Source of the DNA: Hohaiivirga sp031546825
Lineage (GTDB): Bacteria > Pseudomonadota > Alphaproteobacteria > Rhizobiales > Beijerinckiaceae
Direction of reading: 5' to 3'
Assembly: GCA_031546825.1 (NCBI GenBank)
Contig: JAVBJU010000002.1
Span: 1 to 64,000 of the forward strand
Length of the DNA: 64,000 nucleotides
Shown: in pieces, positions 1-8,667 of the stretch
How the letters are laid out: each line of letters opens with the position of its first letter
How positions within the stretch are numbered: position 1 is the first letter of the stretch
The notes under the pieces: model-generated
What the model saw: only the letters and a program-made list of their open reading frames with translations
What the model was told of the DNA's origin: nothing
Database searches by the model: none
Translations under genes and position numbers: made by a program

Positions 1-1376
1 GTATTCCTCCTTACCCGTCGCAGTTGCGGTTGGACCGCACCGCGTTCCTTGCTAGAACATGTTTTGATCCTGTCCAGATAAACGATCAGTTGCGGTTGGA
101 CCGCACCGCGTTCCTTGCTAGAACGACAGCGTACATGCGGAACTCGACGAGAAAGTTGCGGTTGGACCGCACCGCGTTCCTTGCTAGAACAAGGGATATT
201 TTCTCCCCGGCCACTCGCCAGTTGCGGTTGGACCGCACCGCGTTCCTTGCTAGAACGAGGTTTGTGCGCACGATGTCGCCAATCTAGTTGCGGTTGGACC
301 GCACCGCGTTCCTTGCTAGAACCGGTCGGAGTGGGTGAACAACCCCGCTGTGTTGCGGTTGGACCGCACCGCGTTCCTTGCTAGAACGCGTAGATTTGCC
401 ACCAGGCATCGGTACCTGTTGCGGTTGGACCGCACCGCGTTCCTTGCTAGAACCGCGCTGTTGCCAAGCCCGAGCGCTGCCGAGTTGCGGTTGGACCGCA
501 CCGCGTTCCTTGCTAGAACGATCACCGTGACCTTGACGCCCCCTTTTTCGTTGCGGTTGGACCGCACCGCGTTCCTTGCTAGAACCTTTTCCCGGATGTC
601 GAGAAAATCAAAAGTGTTGCGGTTGGACCGCACCGCGTTCCTTGCTAGAACATGGAGATAATCGGCGTAGTCCCCGCCGTCGTTGCGGTTGGACCGCACC
701 GCGTTCCTTGCTAGAACAGATGCCCTTGGCGTTGGCGATACCAGGAGGTTGCGGTTGGACCGCACCGCGTTCCTTGCTAGAACACCTTCTCCGTTTTCTT
801 CCCATCTCAGCATGTTGCGGTTGGACCGCACCGCGTTCCTTGCTAGAACAATTCAGGCCACGTGTGACCGGGCCATTGCGTTGCGGTTGGACCGCACCGC
901 GTTCCTTGCTAGAACTCCCGCCAGCCCTTTGAGCCATTGTACGAGGTTGCGGTTGGACCGCACCGCGTTCCTTGCTAGAACAGCTACGCTGAAGCCAACA
1001 TCATCGGGTCGGTTGCGGTTGGACCGCACCGCGTTCCTTGCTAGAACCGTCTTCGCCGTGTCGACCATCTCGGCATTGTTGCGGTTGGACCGCACCGCGT
1101 TCCTTGCTAGAACCACGCTGTCGATGAGCAGCGGCATGTCGCGGTTGCGGTTGGACCGCACCGCGTTCCTTGCTAGAACTAAGTTGACGGTTGCCAGTGG
1201 TTTTTAATGTTGCGGTTGGACCGCACCGCGTTCCTTGCTAGAACTTCGAGAAGACGCATCCGATTGGCACCAAGGGTTGCGGTTGGACCGCACCGCGTTC
1301 CTTGCTAGAACGCTGGTCAACGGTGTCACAAACTGGGTAAGTTGCGGTTGGACCGCACCGCGTTCCTTGCTAGAAC
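1..1376 (+). CRISPR. Type II-C CRISPR array, 21 repeats visible, left end cut by window
   Basis: Twenty-one copies of a 36-bp repeat start at 23, 89, 155, 221, 287, 352, 418, 484, 550, 616, 682, 748, 814, 880, 946, 1012, 1078, 1144, 1209, 1276 and 1341. The repeat begins GTTGCGGTTGGACC and ends TTGCTAGAAC. All copies look identical, including the last. The 20 spacers are unique and 29-31 bp long, mostly 30. Bases 1-22 look like the end of another spacer, so the array continues to the left and its leader is probably outside. The direction is plus: the tracrRNA at 6077-6165, read on plus, carries the reverse complement of the plus-strand repeat, and a rho-independent terminator follows the last repeat on plus. 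The array therefore runs towards the cas genes. Open frames crossing it are artefacts of the repeat. Confidence 0.98.
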
Positions 1377-1378
1377 AC

Positions 1379-1413
1379 CCCTCTGATAACCCCATGTTAT
1401 CAGAGGGTTTTTT
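1379..1413 (+). terminator. Rho-independent terminator of the CRISPR array
   Basis: A perfect 12-bp stem (1379-1390 with 1396-1407) and a 5-nt loop are followed by six T residues (1408-1413). It begins two bases after the last repeat. The T tract follows the stem only on the plus strand, so it ends array transcription and protects the convergent cas2 gene from read-through. Confidence 0.9.
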
Positions 1414-1483
1414 CATGAAATTCTCACCCAAAATGATAAGAGAAACGCCGATTTCGTAACGGGTCTGCCCATTTTTGATTCGC

Positions 1484-1825
1484 TCAGAATAATGTCAGCT
1501 GGTCGGGCTTCGATTGGCGCTGGGCATCGGCACGGCCGCGAAAGCTCTGGATGTTTTCATATTGTTTGTCGGTGAACCAGACGATATCGACCTTGCCTGC
1601 CGAGGGTACCGCGCGGCCAACGCGCTTGGAAATTGCTTCCGCCTGTTCCTTGCCTGCGGTGAAGCGCAAATAGCAGGAAAACTGCATCATTGAAAAACCT
1701 TCATCCAGCAGAAATTGTCGAAACTTCGTGGCGCGCGTGCGCTCGGGTTTAGTCAGCACCGGTAAATCAAACAAGGCCATTACCCACACGATCCTGTATC
1801 CCGACAATGAGAGAAACCCGGTCAT
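1484..1825 (-). CDS. cas2: CRISPR-associated endoribonuclease Cas2 (type II-C)
   Basis: This 113-residue protein has the Cas2 ferredoxin-like fold signature: a first beta strand ending in FDLP with the conserved Asp at residue 20, then a basic helix, and a C-terminus ending QLTLF as in other Cas9-linked Cas2 proteins. Cas2 forms the dimeric core of the Cas1-Cas2 integrase that inserts new spacers. It is the last gene of the cas9-cas1-cas2 operon, 39 bp after cas1, and it converges on the array. The start at 1825 has only a weak ribosome binding site; an internal Met at residue 16 is less likely because it would remove the first beta strand. Confidence 0.93.
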   Translation of the reverse strand: MTGFLSLSGYRIVWVMALFDLPVLTKPERTRATKFRQFLLDEGFSMMQFSCYLRFTAGKEQAEAISKRVGRAVPSAGKVDIVWFTDKQYENIQSFRGRADAQRQSKPDQLTLF

Positions 1826-1864
1826 TTTTCAGCCCCGCGAAAAGGCGCTATTGCAAACGTCGTG

Positions 1865-2791
1865 CTATTCCTCCGCCACGGCTAGAGCTTTTGGAACGGC
1901 GATGGGAATGGGCGTCAACGGCAACAACAGTTTCGCCCGATCTCCGGTGAAAACCTGGGCAAGCGAGATGCAGGCCCGCGCCAGCACATTGGAAAGTGGC
2001 GTTTGCCCTTCTTCGGTTTCGTAATCGGCATGGAGCACAGCCACGAGACGGCGCTTGGCGGCGGTATCAATCTGGGTGACGCCCTCGCCAATAAGCTGCA
2101 GCGTAATGAGATCAACCGCAGGGCGGAACGGCTCCATCATATCATCGGCCAGTCGTAACGCCTCGCCGCGTGACTGGTGATTGATGGAAAGCGAGGGGTG
2201 CAGCCCGGCGGATACGATGGCGCGCGCCGTCGCTGCTCGCAAAACCGTGTAGCCGTAATTGAGAAGCCCATTGGCCCCGCCGCCATCGCGGTAACGGTAA
2301 AAGCCTTTGCCGAACAAAGCGGGGAAGTAGCGCTGTGCGGCTTGCGCTTCCATGTTGTCCGGGTCTCCCGAGCGAACACCGGCAGCCAGCACCCGGATGG
2401 GATGCGGGTTGACACCCGCCCGCTCCACCGCTGCCGCCTGGGCCATAATTTTGGCGCGCACCAGTTCGGCCCATAACCTCTTTTTTGTCGGCAATGACGC
2501 CTCGGCCTGGGCGTCGATACGTTTGCCCTGGGCATGATGGCCCGCAAGCGGCAGCAGGCAGGAGCAAGGGCGGAAATCGCTGTCGGAGATTACCACCGGC
2601 GCGCCGCGCTCGGCCAAAGCCGCCAGAACCTGTGTGGTCAGGCTGGCGGCGGGGTGGGAGATGATAACGGCCTCGATATCATCGAGAGGCACTTGCCCGA
2701 GCAGACCATCGGGACCGGAAATGGAGAGGAAGCCGCGGTCGAGCGAGAGCCTGCGGCCCTCGCCTTCGATCTCGATGATGCGTCCGAGCAT
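1865..2791 (-). CDS. cas1: CRISPR-associated endonuclease/integrase Cas1 (type II-C)
   Basis: This 308-residue protein is the catalytic integrase for spacer acquisition. The metal-binding residues expected for Cas1 are visible: Glu148 (NMEAQAAQRYF), His205 (SINHQSRGEA) and Glu220 (DDMMEPFRP). It has the N-terminal beta domain and alpha-helical C-terminal domain of normal length. It lies 17 bp after cas9 and 39 bp before cas2. There is no csn2 or cas4, which defines the locus as subtype II-C by gene content. Confidence 0.96.
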   Translation of the reverse strand: MLGRIIEIEGEGRRLSLDRGFLSISGPDGLLGQVPLDDIEAVIISHPAASLTTQVLAALAERGAPVVISDSDFRPCSCLLPLAGHHAQGKRIDAQAEASLPTKKRLWAELVRAKIMAQAAAVERAGVNPHPIRVLAAGVRSGDPDNMEAQAAQRYFPALFGKGFYRYRDGGGANGLLNYGYTVLRAATARAIVSAGLHPSLSINHQSRGEALRLADDMMEPFRPAVDLITLQLIGEGVTQIDTAAKRRLVAVLHADYETEEGQTPLSNVLARACISLAQVFTGDRAKLLLPLTPIPIAVPKALAVAEE

Positions 2792-2808
2792 GGCGGCCTC
2801 CCCTAAAC

Positions 2809-5800
2809 TTATATTCCAAGCTCATTCAATCTCCGCAGAATCGCATTCCTATCTTTGAGCTTGGAGATCGTCGCCATGTCCCAGCGGAAGGAATCATTTT
2901 CATCATCGTGACGCTTTTGCAGTTCTCCTCCCTCTTGGGAGGGGGCTAAATACATACGATTTGTGCTTGGGCGGATTTGAATCACCTGCTTAACGCGCCA
3001 AACCCCATCGTCATCCATCAGTTCAATCAGGTCACCTTTATGAACTCGCATTACCAATTTGCCACCCAGCTTTTTAGCCTCCCAATCGGGCCGCCATCCG
3101 TCCTGATTGACTTCATAAACCGAGGCTGCGAAACCCTGCCATGAACCGTCACGCATCTGGACAATGTCCATGTGATGATTGGCTCCTGGAGCGACTGTCT
3201 TATAGACATCTCCATTTCCTTTACGTTGTCGGATGCCGACGACGCTGGTATCCAGTTTACCCACCCGCACCCGGCGCATGCCCTTGTCGCCCCATTGCAT
3301 ACCGAATTCGGTCAGCATTGCTGAAAACGCCGTGGTGTCCTTCACCGCGCCCTTTGCATCGCGTAACGGCCCAACCAACTCCTGCACCTGTTTGCGCAAA
3401 TGCGGATCGCGGATACGGTCCACCTCGCCTGGCGTCAGGTCGGCAATGGGCTTACGGCGTACCAGATTGCCGATTTCCTTCGCCTCACCCTCATCGCGCA
3501 CCAGCCCATAGGCGGTGTCCTCATGCAACGCGCCCTTCTTTCCGTGTTCGGGTTTGTGCGAAACGATGATGCTCTCGACCACATCCCGGATCGCCTGCCG
3601 GAAACCATCGAACGGCCAGATGAACTTGCCGATGGCGTTCTGATAGCTATCACCCTCTTCCAGTTTCCCGGCCTCGCGGGCCACATGCTGGATGAGGCTG
3701 CGGGTCATGGTGCCGATGACAATGGCGTCAACGGCATGATGGCGGTGGTCGAAACGGTTCTTGCGGTTATGGTCGCTCAGAATATCATTGAGCCCCCATT
3801 TACCACGCATCAGCGCCGTGAGACGCCCCGGCGTGACGTAAATCTGATCCGGGTCGCAAATTCGGCCAAGATAACCCTTAGCAATGCGAGACAGATATTT
3901 TGTTTCATTGAGTTGGCGCTGGAGAAAATCGCCCCGCTCCTGGAATTTATCCATGGCATCCGGCAAGAAACGCCAGAACCTCTCTTTCCGGTAGCTACTG
4001 GCGCGGGCGAGGATATCCGACCATTCAGGCGAGTCGCCAAAAGCTTCATAGGGCGTCTTGCCGCGCTTGCGGCGATTCCACTCCCGATAACACAGCACCT
4101 TGTTGCCCATGCTGTCGTCAAGACTGCGCGACCATGGCAAGAGGTGTTCTATTTCTATCTCTGGCGAATAGAGCTTTTCGATACCGATGGCTTTGCCCGA
4201 AAACGGGCACAACACCACGCCGCCAACCATTTGTTCTTCAAATAGCTTCAGCTTGGACATGGTTGCGCCATTGGGCTCGGCCCCCAACTCGCCGAGCTTC
4301 TTGCGGCGCTGGTCATTGGCGTCACGGTTGCTGCGGTTGCGCTTTTGCTCTTCGTCCTTCTGCTTTTGGCTCTGTTTGAGTTCGCGGGCCAGTTCCACCA
4401 CGATTTGGTCCGGATGCCCGTAAACCTCGATCATGCGATTGACGATGCGCCGCAACTGATTGAGGCCAATATGTACGGTTGGGTTGGTGATGCGACCCCA
4501 ATAGGCAGCGTCGTCCTTTTTGTCTTCAGGGGCCATGGTCCCCGGCAGAATATGCCGCTGCAAAACCACGCCGTAATAGGGCAGTTTTGACCAGATTTCC
4601 CCATCGCGCTCGTCCGAATGATGCCAACCGGCGCTGGCAACCGCCTGTGAAAAAGTGATGGCTTCGCCTTTCTCACTCACTTCATTGTGCAGCGCATCGA
4701 GAATGGCGCCATTGGCCGTGGGGCCGAGCCGCGAATAGCCATCGGGTAGCGGTGCAGTCATGCAGTTATGGGCATGTTCATGGCTGAGATTGTGCTCACC
4801 CGTCAACCAACCCATGAGCGCGTCATCATCCATTTCCTCGATGATTTTCGTGATGAAAGCATCTTTAGCGGCAAGCGGCAGCTTGGCCCAAGCGGGGCCG
4901 TAATGATCAGGCTTCGCCATGATCTTGTTGACAACAATGCCGCGCAGGTCTTTCTCGCCGCTTTCTTCGTAATTGATGCGGATATCACCGCCGAGTTTCA
5001 ACGCCTTGCGTAGCTTGGTGAAGGTGAGCTTGTCCTCCTGCCGCAAAAAGCTCGCCAGCACGTCGCGCTCTTCAGGACGCAATCCGCGCTCACGGCCCGA
5101 GGCATCAATGAAGCGCAGATGGTTGATGCGCTCATACATCTCACGTTCAAGCACCGAGGGCAGCGCTTTGGGCAGGCGGGTTTCGCCCTCGACGAAGGTG
5201 CAATAACCCACCTTGGGCCTCTTCAACGGCCGCTGGCGAAACAGGATGGTTTCAATCTTTTCACGCGCAGCGTCCGTCAGCACTGCCGGATGATGCTTCG
5301 CCTGGGCCTGCCACAAAAGGTCGAACTCGTGGCGCAGCATGTCGCGGGTCGGGTAAAACTCATAAAGCGCTTTGGCACCGACACCGTCGAGGCGGATGCG
5401 TACTGGCTGGCGCTCGGGGTCTCGCACCTTACGCGGATCGCCGGAACGCCCACGGTGTCGCAGCCACAGGAACTCGCCAAAAGTGCGGCATTTTTCCGCT
5501 TCAAGCTGTTCAGCAAGGCGCTTTGAAGCATCGGCAATCTTGCCCTTGTCGCTATCCTTCTTGTCCACCTTGCTGTTGGACTGAAAACCCCGGCGCTGAT
5601 TGAGATGGAAAATGGCCCGGCCAAAAGCATGAAGATCAAGCTTGTCATTGAGCCCCTTGCCGCGCAACTCATAGGGGTCGAGCGCCTGCAGCGCCTTGCG
5701 GGTGTTTTGATCCTCCGGCATCAAGCCGGTTTCAACCAACGCACCAATCAGGTCTTCACGCCGCAGCACGAAACGGTCTCGCCGCCGCCGGGCGGAACGG

Positions 5801-5991
5801 GGCACGCGCCGCATCTCAGCAAGCGAAGCGCCATCCTTGGGGTTGCGCCCATCCTTAAAGATGCGCACACCGCTACCCAGCAACTCAAGGGGGGCATCGG
5901 GGCCAAAAATGCCGCGCGGGTCAGGCCCAACACGCCACACCGCCCAGCCGATGGAATTTGTGCCGATATCGAAGGAAAATCTGATGCCCAT
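2809..5991 (-). CDS. cas9: Compact type II-C Cas9 nuclease, 1060 residues
   Basis: This is the RNA-guided DNA endonuclease of the locus. All active-site parts are present. RuvC-I is FDIGTNSIGW with Asp8. An arginine-rich bridge helix lies around residues 61-78 (RRVPRSARRRRDRFVLRR). RuvC-II is IVVELAREL with Glu533. The HNH domain has EIEHLLPWS with His616, then Asn630 and Asn639. RuvC-III is HHAVDAIVIG with His752 and Asp755. The rest of the C-terminus (about 800-1060) would hold the WED and PAM-interacting parts, which I cannot resolve. The length is typical of small II-C enzymes and far below the roughly 1370 residues of the Streptococcus II-A protein. The promoter must lie in the 87 bp shared with the divergent tracrRNA gene; an AT-rich stretch at 6017-6032 is the best -10 candidate. 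The protein appears intact and active. Confidence 0.97.
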   Translation of the reverse strand: MGIRFSFDIGTNSIGWAVWRVGPDPRGIFGPDAPLELLGSGVRIFKDGRNPKDGASLAEMRRVPRSARRRRDRFVLRREDLIGALVETGLMPEDQNTRKALQALDPYELRGKGLNDKLDLHAFGRAIFHLNQRRGFQSNSKVDKKDSDKGKIADASKRLAEQLEAEKCRTFGEFLWLRHRGRSGDPRKVRDPERQPVRIRLDGVGAKALYEFYPTRDMLRHEFDLLWQAQAKHHPAVLTDAAREKIETILFRQRPLKRPKVGYCTFVEGETRLPKALPSVLEREMYERINHLRFIDASGRERGLRPEERDVLASFLRQEDKLTFTKLRKALKLGGDIRINYEESGEKDLRGIVVNKIMAKPDHYGPAWAKLPLAAKDAFITKIIEEMDDDALMGWLTGEHNLSHEHAHNCMTAPLPDGYSRLGPTANGAILDALHNEVSEKGEAITFSQAVASAGWHHSDERDGEIWSKLPYYGVVLQRHILPGTMAPEDKKDDAAYWGRITNPTVHIGLNQLRRIVNRMIEVYGHPDQIVVELARELKQSQKQKDEEQKRNRSNRDANDQRRKKLGELGAEPNGATMSKLKLFEEQMVGGVVLCPFSGKAIGIEKLYSPEIEIEHLLPWSRSLDDSMGNKVLCYREWNRRKRGKTPYEAFGDSPEWSDILARASSYRKERFWRFLPDAMDKFQERGDFLQRQLNETKYLSRIAKGYLGRICDPDQIYVTPGRLTALMRGKWGLNDILSDHNRKNRFDHRHHAVDAIVIGTMTRSLIQHVAREAGKLEEGDSYQNAIGKFIWPFDGFRQAIRDVVESIIVSHKPEHGKKGALHEDTAYGLVRDEGEAKEIGNLVRRKPIADLTPGEVDRIRDPHLRKQVQELVGPLRDAKGAVKDTTAFSAMLTEFGMQWGDKGMRRVRVGKLDTSVVGIRQRKGNGDVYKTVAPGANHHMDIVQMRDGSWQGFAASVYEVNQDGWRPDWEAKKLGGKLVMRVHKGDLIELMDDDGVWRVKQVIQIRPSTNRMYLAPSQEGGELQKRHDDENDSFRWDMATISKLKDRNAILRRLNELGI

Positions 5992-6043
5992 CGCGTCCCC
6001 CTATGCATTCACCCACTATATAATATTTTACTATGCCAGACCC

Positions 6044-6070
6044 TTGCCAGAGCGCAAGCTTTGCGATAAT
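6044..6070 (+). promoter_or_regulatory. Probable tracrRNA promoter
   Basis: A -35-like TTGCCA (6044-6049) and a -10-like GATAAT (6065-6070), 15 bp apart, precede the anti-repeat. A start about seven bases after the -10 falls at 6076-6078, just before the first anti-repeat base at 6079. The spacing is one or two bases short of ideal. Confidence 0.6.
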
Positions 6071-6076
6071 TTAAGG

Positions 6077-6165
6077 GTGTTCTAGCAAGGAACGCGGTGT
6101 GGTCCCTCTGTTAACAAGGTTTCATACCACCGAATCAAGGCGGGCTCCGGTCCGCCTTTTTCTTT
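6077..6165 (+). ncRNA. tracrRNA of the type II-C system
   Basis: From 6079 the plus strand reads as the reverse complement of the 3' part of the CRISPR repeat: 27 bases (6079-6105) match with one change, giving a G-U pair with the repeat. After an unpaired stretch, the AAC at 6113-6115 can pair with the first GUU of the repeat, which gives the usual lower stem, bulge and upper stem. A short hairpin at 6118-6128 (GGU/ACC) fits a nexus. A GC-rich terminator hairpin (6139-6144 with 6151-6156) and a T tract (6157-6161) close the RNA. The RNA would be about 88 nt, with the pre-crRNA repeat pairing to it for RNase III cleavage and Cas9 loading. It is divergent from cas9. Confidence 0.92.
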
Positions 6166-6375
6166 GCTTGTATTTCACCAATGGATAGCCCCTTTTCCGC
6201 TCCACGCTCTTGCCTCGGGCGCGGCGCAGGCCCATAAACGGGCGGTGCTTTCGGCAAACCTGCGTGAAAAATGCTGAAAGCGGCCATTGATTTAAGGGCG
6301 GGTTGCTGCAACATCCCGGCGGTCGTAAAAAGCGACTCGCGGGAGCGACGCGCCCGCCGTTGAAGGCTAAGGTTC

Positions 6376-6627
6376 ATGGAAAACAAAGATATCACCGCCG
6401 TCTCTGCCCTGCCCTTCGAGAAAGCGCTTGAAGAGCTTGAAGGCATCGTGCGCCGCCTGGAGCGGGGCGACGTGCCGCTGGAAGATTCCATCGCCATCTA
6501 TGAACGCGGCGAAGCCCTCAAGAAGCACTGCGAAGCATTGCTGAAAAACGCCCAGGCCCGCATCGACAAGATCACGGCGAGCGGTGGCGTGGCATCCGGC
6601 ACCACGCCGCTCGACGTGGACGCCTGA
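6376..6627 (+). CDS. xseB: Exodeoxyribonuclease VII small subunit
   Basis: This 83-residue protein has the full XseB motif: FEKALEELEGIVRRLERGDV followed by a short helix with LEDSIAIYERGEALKKHC. Several small subunits bind one XseA to make the single-strand-specific exonuclease VII used in repair; xseA is not in the window. xseB just upstream of dxs is a common arrangement in proteobacteria. The 210 bp between the tracrRNA terminator and this gene shows no recognisable feature beyond its promoter region. Confidence 0.93.
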   Translation: MENKDITAVSALPFEKALEELEGIVRRLERGDVPLEDSIAIYERGEALKKHCEALLKNAQARIDKITASGGVASGTTPLDVDA

Positions 6628-6665
6628 CAATTCTTACCGCTTCCGATACGGAGCCAGGTGACAGA

Positions 6666-8612
6666 ATGAAGGTTGACGAAAAAACCGCTGTTATTCCCCA
6701 GCTTTCCACGCCGTTGCTCGACACCGTTGCGACGCCCGACGCCCTGCGGCAATTGCCCGAGGGGCAGTTGCGCCAGTTCGCGGAAGAGTTGCGGCAGGAG
6801 ACCATCAGCGCGGTGTCGATCACCGGCGGGCACCTCGGCGCCGGGCTTGGCGTGATTGAGCTGACGGTGGCGCTGCATTACGTTTTCGATACCCCGCGCG
6901 ACCGACTGATCTGGGATGTGGGCCATCAGGCCTATCCGCACAAGATCCTGACCGGGCGGCGCAACCGCATCCGCACTTTGCGCCAGAAAAACGGGCTTTC
7001 CGGCTTCACCAAGCGTTCGGAGAGCGAATACGACCCGTTCGGGGCTGCCCATTCCTCCACATCAATTTCAGCCGGGCTCGGCATGGCCGCGGCGCGCGAC
7101 ATGATGGGGGAGAGCAACAACGTCATCTGCGTGATCGGCGACGGAGCCATGTCGGCGGGGATGGCCTACGAGGCAATGAATAACGCCGGGGCTTTAAATT
7201 CACGCCTCATCGTTATTCTGAACGACAACGACATGTCGATTGCCCGCCCCGTGGGTGCCATGTCGTCTTACCTCGCCCGCCTCGTCTCGGGTAGCGCCTA
7301 CCGCTCATTCCGCGAAACCGCCAAGCAACTGGCCAAGAAGCTGCCGCACTTTTTCTATGACAAAGCCCAGAAGGCCGAAGAATTTGCCCGCGGGTTCTTC
7401 TCCGGCGGCACATTATTCGAAGAGCTTGGATTTTATTACGTTGGCCCGATTGACGGCCACAACCTCGACCATCTGCTGCCCATCCTGAAAAACGTGCGTG
7501 ACAAAGGCAATGGCCCGGTTCTCGTCCATGTGGTCACGCAGAAGGGCAAAGGCTACGCACCGGCGGAAAACGCCGCCGACAAGTATCATGGCGTTGGCAC
7601 CTTCAATATTGTCTCGGGCGAGCAAGTAAAGCCCAAGAGCAATGCGCCAAGCTACACCAAGGTGTTCGCCGAGAGCCTGGTGAAGGAAGCGGAGAAGGAC
7701 GACAAAATCGTCGCCGTCACCGCCGCCATGCCCACCGGCACCGGGCTTGATCTCTTCGGCAAGCACTTTCCGGCCCGCACCTTCGACACCGGCATCGCCG
7801 AGCAGCACGCCGTTACCTTCGCTGCAGGCCTTGCCACGGAAGGGTTTAAGCCGTTCTGCGCCATCTATTCCACCTTCCTGCAGCGCGCCTTCGACCAGGT
7901 TGCCCATGACGTGGCCTTGCAGAAGCTGCCCGTGCGCTTCGCCATCGACCGCGCCGGTCTTGTGGGTGCCGACGGAGCAACGCACGCGGGCGCGTTTGAT
8001 CTCGCCTTCCTCGGCTGCCTGCCGCAGATGGCAATCATGGCCGCAGCAGACGAGGCGGAGCTTGTCCATATGGTCGCCACCGCGGCCGCCCATGACGACG
8101 GCCCCATCGCCTTCCGCTATCCGCGCGGCGACGGCGTTGGCGTGGAAATGCCCCAGCGGGGCATCCCGCTCGCCATCGGCAAGGGCCGCATCGTGCGTGA
8201 GGGAACGCGGGTGGCGTTGTTGTCGCTCGGCACGCGGCTGGCCGATGCCCTAAAGGCGGCGGAAGAGCTTGAAGCAGCAGGCCTTTCCACGACGGTCGCC
8301 GATGCGCGCTTCATGAAGCCGCTCGACGAAGACCTCGTGCTGCGCCTTGCCCGCAACCATGAAGTACTGATTACCATCGAAGAAGGCTCGGTTGGCGGCT
8401 TTGGCAGCCATGTGCTGCAATTGCTGGCCGAACGCGGTGCGCTCGACAAGGGCCTCAAAGTCCGCCCGCTGGTGCTGCCCGATACCTATATCGACCACGG
8501 CGGCATGGACGGTATGTATGCCGAAGCAGGCCTGAATGCGACAGGCATCGTGCGCAACGTCTTTGCCGCGCTTGGCAAGGAAGCCGCCTCGCGGAAAATG
8601 CAGAGCGCATAA
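6666..8612 (+). CDS. dxs: 1-deoxy-D-xylulose-5-phosphate synthase
   Basis: This 648-residue thiamine-diphosphate enzyme condenses pyruvate and glyceraldehyde-3-phosphate. It is the first step of the non-mevalonate isoprenoid pathway and also feeds thiamine and pyridoxal synthesis. Visible family motifs are the GGHLGAGLGVIELTVALHYV segment (54-73), the TPP/Mg site GDGAMSAGMAYEA then NN (158-173), and the transketolase-like central and C-terminal domains. The start at 6666 follows a purine-rich GGAGCCAGG. It sits 38 bp after xseB and is probably co-transcribed with it. No thiamine riboswitch was seen here. Confidence 0.97.
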   Translation: MKVDEKTAVIPQLSTPLLDTVATPDALRQLPEGQLRQFAEELRQETISAVSITGGHLGAGLGVIELTVALHYVFDTPRDRLIWDVGHQAYPHKILTGRRNRIRTLRQKNGLSGFTKRSESEYDPFGAAHSSTSISAGLGMAAARDMMGESNNVICVIGDGAMSAGMAYEAMNNAGALNSRLIVILNDNDMSIARPVGAMSSYLARLVSGSAYRSFRETAKQLAKKLPHFFYDKAQKAEEFARGFFSGGTLFEELGFYYVGPIDGHNLDHLLPILKNVRDKGNGPVLVHVVTQKGKGYAPAENAADKYHGVGTFNIVSGEQVKPKSNAPSYTKVFAESLVKEAEKDDKIVAVTAAMPTGTGLDLFGKHFPARTFDTGIAEQHAVTFAAGLATEGFKPFCAIYSTFLQRAFDQVAHDVALQKLPVRFAIDRAGLVGADGATHAGAFDLAFLGCLPQMAIMAAADEAELVHMVATAAAHDDGPIAFRYPRGDGVGVEMPQRGIPLAIGKGRIVREGTRVALLSLGTRLADALKAAEELEAAGLSTTVADARFMKPLDEDLVLRLARNHEVLITIEEGSVGGFGSHVLQLLAERGALDKGLKVRPLVLPDTYIDHGGMDGMYAEAGLNATGIVRNVFAALGKEAASRKMQSA

Positions 8613-8645
8613 AGAAAAGGCCGGGGCGACACTGCCACCCCGGCC
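8611..8645 (-). terminator. Rho-independent terminator of sodC
   Basis: An 8-bp GC stem (8619-8626 with 8638-8645) has an 11-nt loop. Read on the minus strand the stem is followed by TTTTCTTT (8618-8611). It lies just after the sodC stop and touches the dxs stop codon, so it mainly ends sodC transcription from the convergent side. Confidence 0.75.
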
Positions 8646-8667
8646 CGAACCATTTAACCGAAATACC

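Noticed and set aside
59..1340. Self-targeting spacers
   Set aside because: Reading the 20 spacers against the rest of the window by eye gave no match; a genome-wide search is needed and I could not run it.
24..1459. Long open frames on both strands rich in a repeated RLDRTAFLART-like or VLARNAVRSNRN-like unit
   Set aside because: They are translations of the 36-bp CRISPR repeat; the 66-bp period is a multiple of three, which keeps frames open by chance.
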